64,000 bases of DNA from Gautieria morchelliformis (Eukaryota > Basidiomycota > Agaricomycetes > Gomphales > Gomphaceae). The stretch spans positions 62,001-126,000 of the forward strand of contig WHVA01000196.1 in assembly GCA_015179125.1 (NCBI GenBank). Reading direction: 5' to 3'. Shown here one piece after another: positions 58,501 through 64,000 of this stretch; positions within the stretch are counted from its first letter, which is position 1; each line of letters opens with the position of its first letter. Made by a program: the position numbers and the translations under genes. Below the pieces are notes generated by a model that saw nothing but the letters and a program-made list of their open reading frames with translations, made no database searches and was not told where the DNA came from.

Positions 58501-58826
58501 AAGTCTACAATTCGAAAAGGGAGAGTACACACGAGGCAAGGAACAAGCTACTACCACAATGGTCCCCCCCCAGACTGGTCACGGACAGACTCCTCAACTC
58601 CTACATGCTATCGACGGTAGACGGCGCAGACCTACTGGGAACAGCACACGCAAGACGCCTCAGACACTTCATACCACAGGAAGGCGGCCTGATGGACAGG
58701 AGGTTCCGGCCAAAAAGAGAGCAGGGAATGGATGAGGAAGAGGAAGAGGTGGTGGCGTGAGCGGAGACATTCAGAGAAAACGGAAAGCACATGTATGAGG
58801 GCATACATTCCTATAAGGGGGGCACC

Positions 58827-58995
58827 TGGAGCAGGGCTCCCAGAGCACAGTGGGTCCATAGGGACCGAGGGAGCGGAGATCAGATATCATCATCCTGTAT
58901 CACGCTATCACATCCATCGTTTTCCTCTCACGATCGCATCTCCGTTTCCTTCTCCTTAAAGAGTGTGAGTGCGGCAGTTCTAGTCTGCGTATCCA
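58827..58995 (+). repeat. Gypsy-3 3' LTR
   Basis: 169 bp, preceded by the purine tract AAGGGGGGCACC (58816-58826) and followed by the GCAC duplication. LINE-B ORF1 resumes immediately (APEGARWIQLHKEQF). Confidence 0.92.
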
Positions 58996-59917
58996 GCACC
59001 CGAAGGGGCCAGATGGATACAGTTGCACAAGGAACAGTTCACCGCAAAGTTCAGCGGTGCTACTGTAGTCAAGGACAGGGCCGTATCCGTCATCATCGAA
59101 TACGTCCCCATTGCGTTCTCACCCGATGCCCTGTCAGAAGAGAAAAATAGAGTGGAACTCCAAGCTACAGGAAAACACATTGATATCAACACGCTGGATA
59201 AAGCCCGTACACCGATGCACCGAGGGGCAATGGTCAGCGCACCTCATCGCAAAGTTCACCACCACAGAGTCCGCCAACATATCCATCAGAGACGGTGTCA
59301 TAATAGCTGGGAAATACACCTGGGCGAGGAGGATGAAGAGGGAACCCCACAGATGCTTGAAGTGCCAAAAATACAACACTAGGCACATGGAAGCGGAGTG
59401 CAACCAGCCAGACACCTGCTGAACTTGTGGAGGGACACACAGAACAACCAACTGCGAAGAAACAGACCCGTCCTGGTTCAAGTGTGTGAGCTGCGGCGTG
59501 CAGGGCCACGCATCATGGGACCGAACATGCCCCAGCTTCAAGATGACCTGCCAGACAATCGAGAAGTCGGACCCAGAGAACACATACAAGTATTTCCCCA
59601 GCAGCGACCCCTGGACTTGGGAGCATAGAGATGCAGGAGGGCAGGTGGTGGACGCTGGTGAAATAATGAGGCAGGCCAGCGAGCAGCAGCAGGCCAGGCA
59701 TCAGGAGGGGCAGGCGAACCCTGAGAGGTGGTATACAGATGCGAACCACCAAAGCCGAGGCAGAGGAAGGCGTGCCAACCCAAGCACGGGACATAGGGAT
59801 GGGAGATGGGAAGGAAGCAGCAACCGCCAGAGGACGTTGGACGACTATGGCATGGGGGGAGACCAGGGGATGAACCGGTATCTAGAGGATGGCATTAGTG
59901 ACACCTATCAGGGATGA
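58996..59917 (+). pseudogene. LINE-B ORF1, C-terminal part with zinc knuckles
   Basis: Resumes as APEGARWIQLHKEQF, FSGATVVKDRAVSVIIEYVP. After a frameshift near 59140 it has knuckles CLKCQKYNTRHMEAEC, CxTCGGTHRTTNC (x is a TGA at 59421) and CVSCGVQGHASWDRTC, then YKYFPSSDPWTWEH. The stop TGA at 59915-59917 overlaps the ORF2 start ATG at 59914 (ATGA), exactly as in LINE-A. Confidence 0.88.
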
Positions 59918-60261
59918 ATAGTAACGATGACGAGCCAAAATACCTGCAGGTTAGACAACAGAACGTAAACAAATCGCTCACCACCATGGCAGATATGCTA
60001 GCGAAATGCTTGCCAGAGAAAATACGACATCATTGGAATTCAGGAGCCCTACATTGATTTCCTCGGCAATGCTAGAGCTACCCCCCACTGGTACTCAATA
60101 TACCCAAGCACCCACTATGCCGACAAAGAAAAATGCACGCGATCAATGATTTTAGTAAATAAGAGGATGGCCACAGGCAACTGGATGGCAATAGATGTGG
60201 GCTCCCCAGACATCACGGGAGTCAAGATCAAAACACACATGGGTAATGTAATCATATACAA
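59914..60261 (+). pseudogene. LINE-B ORF2, endonuclease N-terminus
   Basis: Starts MNSNDDEPKYLQVRQQNVNK. An extra base near 60020 shifts the frame, after which it reads YDIIGIQEPYIDFLGNARA and SMILVNKRMATGNW, parallel to LINE-A. It is cut after THMGNVIIYN by a truncated LINE at 60262. Confidence 0.85.
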
Positions 60262-60761
60262 CCGTTGAACAAATACCTGTACAAGATAGGGAAGGCGGAA
60301 TCACCCTCGTGTCCGGCATGCGGGAGCGCACAAGAAACGGTACAGCACTATCTATTTCAGTGCAGGGCATACAAGAAGCAGAGGCAAAGGCTGGAGAGCA
60401 AGCTAAAACGAGGGGCGAAATCTCTAAGAACGCTGCTGGGCAGGCACAAATCAATGGAACATCTATTTGGGTACATACAGGACACGAAAAGATTCGAGAA
60501 CCAATACGGGGATGTTGCACTACCACCGGTGAAAGAGGACACAGGAAGAAGAACAGGCAGACGGCAGCGCAGGGAGAGAAGGCGCTAAACACACACCTCG
60601 CCCATGAAGGCACGGAAACGCTCGAGGCAAAGCCTCTTGAGCATACGCAGAGAATAGAGGTCCAAAGGAGAGGTGGGCTAAGCGCCAGAAAGAATGTGTA
60701 CATACCGTCTTACATAGGGCGCTGCCCAAAAGACGTAAAATTGGAAAATATATATATATAT
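60262..60761 (+). mobile_element. 5'-truncated LINE insertion inside LINE-B, 11-bp duplication
   Basis: ATCATATACAA occurs at 60251-60261 and 60762-60772. Between them is the last ~108 codons of a LINE ORF2 (60265-60588: LNKYLYKIGKAESPSCPACG, finger CPACGSAQETVQHYLFQC), a 3' UTR and a tail AAAATATATATATATATAT. It is a standard short, 5'-truncated LINE insertion into a sister element. Removal rejoins VIIYN to LYCDCTHSD. Confidence 0.9.
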
Positions 60762-61986
60762 ATCATATACAATCTGTACTGCGACTGTACACACTCTGAC
60801 AGTATCCGCGACATCCGGAGACATTTACAGGAGCAGTCAAGAGCAAGCGGCATGGACGGGGGCAATGTTGAAGGCATGATCTGGCTCGGTGACTTCAACA
60901 GACACCACCCACACTGGGACGAAAGCCGCAACTCACACGTCTTCACACGGAGCAACCTGGATGCAGCGCAGACCCTGATCGACGTGACCACGGAACAAGA
61001 TCTCCAGATGGTGCTGCCCAAGGGGGTGTCGACGCTGAAAGCTATGTCCACTGGGAACCACACTCGCACTGACAATGTCTTTATGTCCTCAGACATAATA
61101 GAGTGCCTCATCAGCTGCGCACCCATTCCAGAGGACCACCCGGCAAAAAACAACCACTTCCCAGTGGATACAGTGGTCGATGCCACGACCACAAGTGCAG
61201 CCTACCCCCAAAAACTCAACTACATACAAGTCGACTGGAAGCCTTTCAATGAAGAGTTGGCTGAGAAGCTGCAGACGAGCATCAAACAGCCCAATCCAGC
61301 AAGCAAACAAGAGTTCTTCTATAATTTAGAAGCGCTAACAACAGCAATACTGGAGACAGCAGAGGCACAAGTGCCAAAGACTAAGCCATCCCCTTTCATG
61401 AAAAGATGGTGGTCGCTAGAACTAACGAAACTTCGTACAGAGACCAGGAGATGCGGCAGAAGGGCCTATGCACGCAGGGCCAACCTGGCTGACAGGGCAC
61501 ACGACTGATACAATGTGGCCAGGAACCAGTATGCCGGTGCCATAGAGAAATAGAAGCACGAACACTGGGAGGATTTTCTGGAGGGTGTCGACCAGAAAAC
61601 CGTGTGGATGGCACACAAGTATGCATCAGCCGACCCGACAGACAGAGCCAGAATACGGATCCCAACCCTCAATGCCAAGCGTGAGGATGGGTCTAGGTGG
61701 GTTGCAAATACCAACGAGCAGAAGGCGAACATGCTGTTTGGCACCTTTTTCCCAAAGTCAAGAGCACCAGACAGAGCCCCCCAGCCGCAGACACAGTATC
61801 CCCTGCAGTGTTCGACTACGCCCCTGTCACTGACAACCAGATCCAGCACACCGTCGAGAAACTCAACCCCTTTAAGGCGCCGGGTATGAATGGCATACCG
61901 AATGTGCTGATAAAGCAATGCCTAGCCACCCTGCTTCCGTACATAGGCCCACTTTTCCACGCGATCTTCGAGCTAGAGGTGTACCC
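60762..61986 (+). pseudogene. LINE-B ORF2, endonuclease C-terminus and linker to RT
   Basis: Continues NLYCDCTHSDSIRDI, WLGDFNRHHPHWDESRN, NNHFPVDTVVD and MKRWWSLELTKLR, then NPFKAPGMNGIPNVLIKQC (RT start). A TGA at 61506 and a TAG near 61551 interrupt it, and the frame shifts near 61780. Cut by the gamma LTR after LEVYP. Confidence 0.88.
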
Positions 61987-62466
61987 TGTTAGCAACTAGG
62001 GGCTATGGCAGGGAAGGTTCGGTAGAGTTCTAGAATCAAATACACTCTCTCAGTGAATTTATTGTCACTGTTATATTAACACAATACCTAGAATCAAATA
62101 CACTACATGATTTTCAGTCAACATGCTATGTAAATATGAAAGATACTACTCGCCTCTCTCAGTGAATTTATTGTCACTGAGAGAGGAGCACTATCCTGTC
62201 TCAGAAGGCACATACGTGCACCCGGCCCTTTAGCGCCCATTGGCTCGCGCGTCGAAGTCATTTCAAACTCCGCTGGGTGCAGCCGCCTGTGAAAATAGAA
62301 ATAACAGAATGGAATGGAGAGATAGGGAGTGACTAGAAAATTTCGAAAATAAGCAGAGAAGTGGATGCATGGTACAAGAACAATGTGAGAAACAATTGGA
62401 AACACCACACAATAAATTGAACATATTATGCTTGATTTTGGTGCAGGAGCATAAATGCACCCAACA
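61987..62466 (-). mobile_element. Solo LTR, family gamma, target duplication TACCC
   Basis: TGTTAGCAACTAGG...GCACCCAACA, flanked by TACCC at 61982-61986 and 62467-62471. It closely matches 20382-20760 but has about 100 bp more, containing an extra copy of the CTCTCTCAGTGAATTTATTG motif. Orientation follows Copia-3. Confidence 0.9.
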
Positions 62467-62826
62467 TACCCCGCACAGTGGCGGGACTCCATCATGCAAG
62501 TCCTCAGAAAGCGGGCAAGGCTGATTACACCATATCCGGAGCATATCGGCCTATAGCTTTACTCGACACGCTAGGGAAGGTGCTGTCAGCGTGCGTCGCT
62601 GAGGACTTGGTCAAGATGGTGGAGAAACATTGACTGCTACCTGACAACCACTTCAGCTGTAGACCAGGCTGCACCACAACTGACGCCCTCCATTACACGG
62701 TCGGAGCCGCGAAGGATGCGTGGAGAAGGGGAAAGGTATTGGGGGTGCTCTTCCTTGACATCAAGGGTGCTTTCCCAAGCATTACCCTAAAAAGATTAGT
62801 CCATAACATGTGCCAGAGAGGCATAC
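62467..62826 (+). pseudogene. LINE-B ORF2, RT front part
   Basis: After a frameshift the segment reads GAYRPIALLDTLGKVLSAC, LPDNHFSCRPG, KVLGVLFLDIKGAFPSI and NMCQRGIL, matching LINE-A. A TGA sits at HxLLPDN (near 62632). The alpha LTR then begins, so the catalytic FVDD would lie beyond the window. Confidence 0.85.
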
Positions 62827-64000
62827 TGTCAAGATTGGTTTTCAGGCATTAATATCGTGTATTAGTGAACACAGCGAATGCCCGAATAACTTGTGCAAAT
62901 AAGTATGCCGTTCGGCGAATAGGTGAACCAACAAATGTTCACAAGATAAGAGGGTTGCCCGAACGGAGCTTGCACTATCTACAGCCATAGCGAAATAGCC
63001 CATGGCACTTGACGGTATAACGTGCAAGGTGTCAGGGAAGGGCTGTCTAAGTAGCGACAATCCCTTCGCCGACAGCGCAGAAAATAGTTCAAAGGCTAAG
63101 GTAACGAAGATGAAGTATGAGAACTCACCAGTGATGCCTAAGTTCCCTTCTGGTTGAAGATAGGAATCTCCAGGAGAGGGCTCAAGACGATGATCACACC
63201 AAGATCAAGTTTGCACAAGATGGATGACGTATGATAATTGAACTGAGGAATGTACATGCGAATGCAAACTACTTATATTGAATGCTTGTAAGGTATCAGC
63301 GAATAGGAAAGAGGCCATCGTGAGTCAGGGTTGGATAGGGGTGTGCAGTCATGATACTAAGTAGATGGAATAAACATACAATAGAGTGAGGGAAGAGTGC
63401 GAACATGAAATGACGGAGAGTAAAGGTGGCGAAGGCACTTATGTACAAAACCATGTCTTGGGACCCGCATACATGCTACCCTGCATGGACTCTTTGTCTA
63501 CTGGGTTTATCCCACACAACCTAAGGAAGGGACATCCCGCGAACACACTTTGGACATATGAACACCCAAAGGGGTTGGATTGAGAAGATGATGGGGTTAG
63601 TAATGAACCATCATGCCGGGTAAATGGTATCAATCGTATTTGATGGTGTGCCTGCTGGCGAATGATGCGAGCAGCGAATAGTCATTCGGCGAATGCAACG
63701 AAGGGCGAACAGAGAGGACATAGGGGAGGAGTGGTCGAAGTGAGGGGTGAAGCCAAGCAAAGGTGGAGGAGGTATGGCGAAAGGGGAGACGGGGATACCA
63801 AGGTGCAGGAAATACACAAGTCATGACAATCCGATCATAGGAACACCATCGAAAGAGGGTTGAGCAGAGGAGGTGATAGGACCAGTGATGAACCACCAAG
63901 TCGGTCCAAAGACGTCGATCGTGCGTTGATGGTGTGGCTATGGGGAATGATGCGAGTAGCGAATGGTCATATGGTGAATGTGGCAAATAGCGAATGGAGC
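62827..64000 (+). mobile_element. Solo LTR, family alpha, cut by the window end
   Basis: Starts TGTCAAGATTGG, preceded by CATAC (62822-62826), the expected left target duplication. It follows the other alpha copies, but the GCGAAGG...CCTTCGC hairpin near 63065 is missing, apparently by deletion between flanking CCCTTCGCC repeats. Sister copies are about 1265 bp, so the end should lie about 90 bp past the window. Confidence 0.85.

Larger units (their letters stand above)
53348..58760 (+). pseudogene. Gypsy-3 pol (protease, RT, RNase H, integrase), split by a hAT element
   Basis: Protease region: AVIDRGAMRNVI (usual D-S/T-G is D-R-G) and VILGKPWL. After the hAT insert at 54429-55547: RT with RPITEAQKTWYANIL, IIDFVAGYYAIEVH, MPFGLTGAPMTF and active-site NWMDDVCMAGDEF, where Trp replaces the usual first Tyr/Phe. 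RNase H: TTDGLKKGFGGML and DCQALRDVL. Integrase: HEEGGHFAWDHTKL...CSQC, CVDYLSLPKGKGG, MADGGSHFKNEEV and NGLIENTNK (DDE). One base is lost near 56295 and a TGA lies at 57906. Confidence 0.9.
51597..58995 (+). mobile_element. Gypsy-3: full-length Ty3/gypsy retrotransposon in LINE-B ORF1
   Basis: LTRs of 169 bp (51597-51765, 58827-58995) start TGGA and end TCCA. Flanks are GCGC (51593-51596) and GCAC (58996-58999), a 4-bp duplication with one CG to CA change that restores the LINE-B codons. TGGTGACACC at 51768 is a primer-binding site complementary to a tRNA 3' end GGTGTCACCA, and a G-rich tract precedes the 3' LTR. The LTRs differ at about 7 of 169 positions, five of them CpG-type. Confidence 0.93.
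50675..64000 (+). mobile_element. LINE-B: second LINE copy with nested insertions, runs off the window
   Basis: Starts GAGAACTTTCTCATGC, matching LINE-A. ORF1 is split by Gypsy-3 (51597-58995), ORF2 by a truncated LINE (60262-60761), a gamma LTR (61987-62466) and an alpha LTR (62827 on). Removing each rejoins the reading. Only the front of RT (to about QRGIL) is inside the window. Its upstream target is a GST first exon. Confidence 0.9.

Noticed and set aside
10413..63999. CRISPR-like or satellite array from the repeated alpha and gamma blocks
   Set aside because: The copies are dispersed, over 300 bp long and flanked by 5-bp target duplications, so they are solo LTRs.

Overview
The window reads as repeat-rich nuclear DNA of a basidiomycete fungus. 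Host genes have short GT-AG introns of about 45-70 nt. Recognisable host families are a glutathione S-transferase-like enzyme, a DUF6532-type protein and the N-terminal domain of a fungal STAND protein. The mobile elements are of types common in Agaricomycetes. A Cantharellales (Rhizoctonia/Ceratobasidium-like) source is plausible but is a guess from family resemblance. No ribosomal RNA, complete tRNA, CRISPR or bacterial feature is present.

Layout, left to right. 1-685: AT-rich flank with a tandem repeat. 697-8357: a full-length two-ORF LINE (LINE-A) with an 11-bp target duplication; a 1.67-kb solo LTR sits inside its reverse transcriptase active-site motif. 8369-10412: AT-rich non-coding DNA. 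10413-11442: solo LTR of family alpha. 11690-12504: DUF6532 pseudogene. 14080-16061: GST-like gene, with an extra copy of its promoter and first exon just upstream. 17401-22728: STAND-type gene split by a full-length Ty1/copia element (Copia-1), which itself carries a solo LTR of family gamma. 24034-26705: decayed transposase gene with a GRF-like finger. 26701-31686: two nested or chimeric minus-strand copia elements (Copia-2, Copia-3). 31687-37682: Ty3/gypsy element Gypsy-1. 37690-43360: Gypsy-2, with a solo alpha LTR inside and an antisense zinc-cluster gene between its integrase and 3' LTR. 43361-47828: Copia-4, interrupted by another alpha LTR and by a palindromic CACTG-type miniature element. 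47829-50329: no recognisable gene. 50330-50674: third copy of the GST 5' region. 50675 to the window end: a second LINE (LINE-B) carrying a full-length gypsy element (Gypsy-3, itself carrying a hAT element), a 5'-truncated LINE fragment, a gamma LTR and an alpha LTR cut by the window edge.

Most coding sequence here is dead mobile-element sequence, readable as a stratigraphy because most insertions still have target duplications. Many disabling stops look like CGA to TGA, the three imperfect target duplications of identified insertions each differ by one CG/CA change, and most LTR-LTR differences are CpG transitions. This points to CpG-directed decay (methylation or a RIP-like process). The observation most worth follow-up is the spliced antisense gene in Gypsy-2 (41438-42766, minus): coiled coil, a Cys6 motif fitting the Zn2Cys6 consensus, and an acidic tail. 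Next are a cluster of 15 TGACTCA sites in one solo LTR and the triplicated GST promoter/first exon.

All calls were made by eye from sequence and translated frames; no database search was run.
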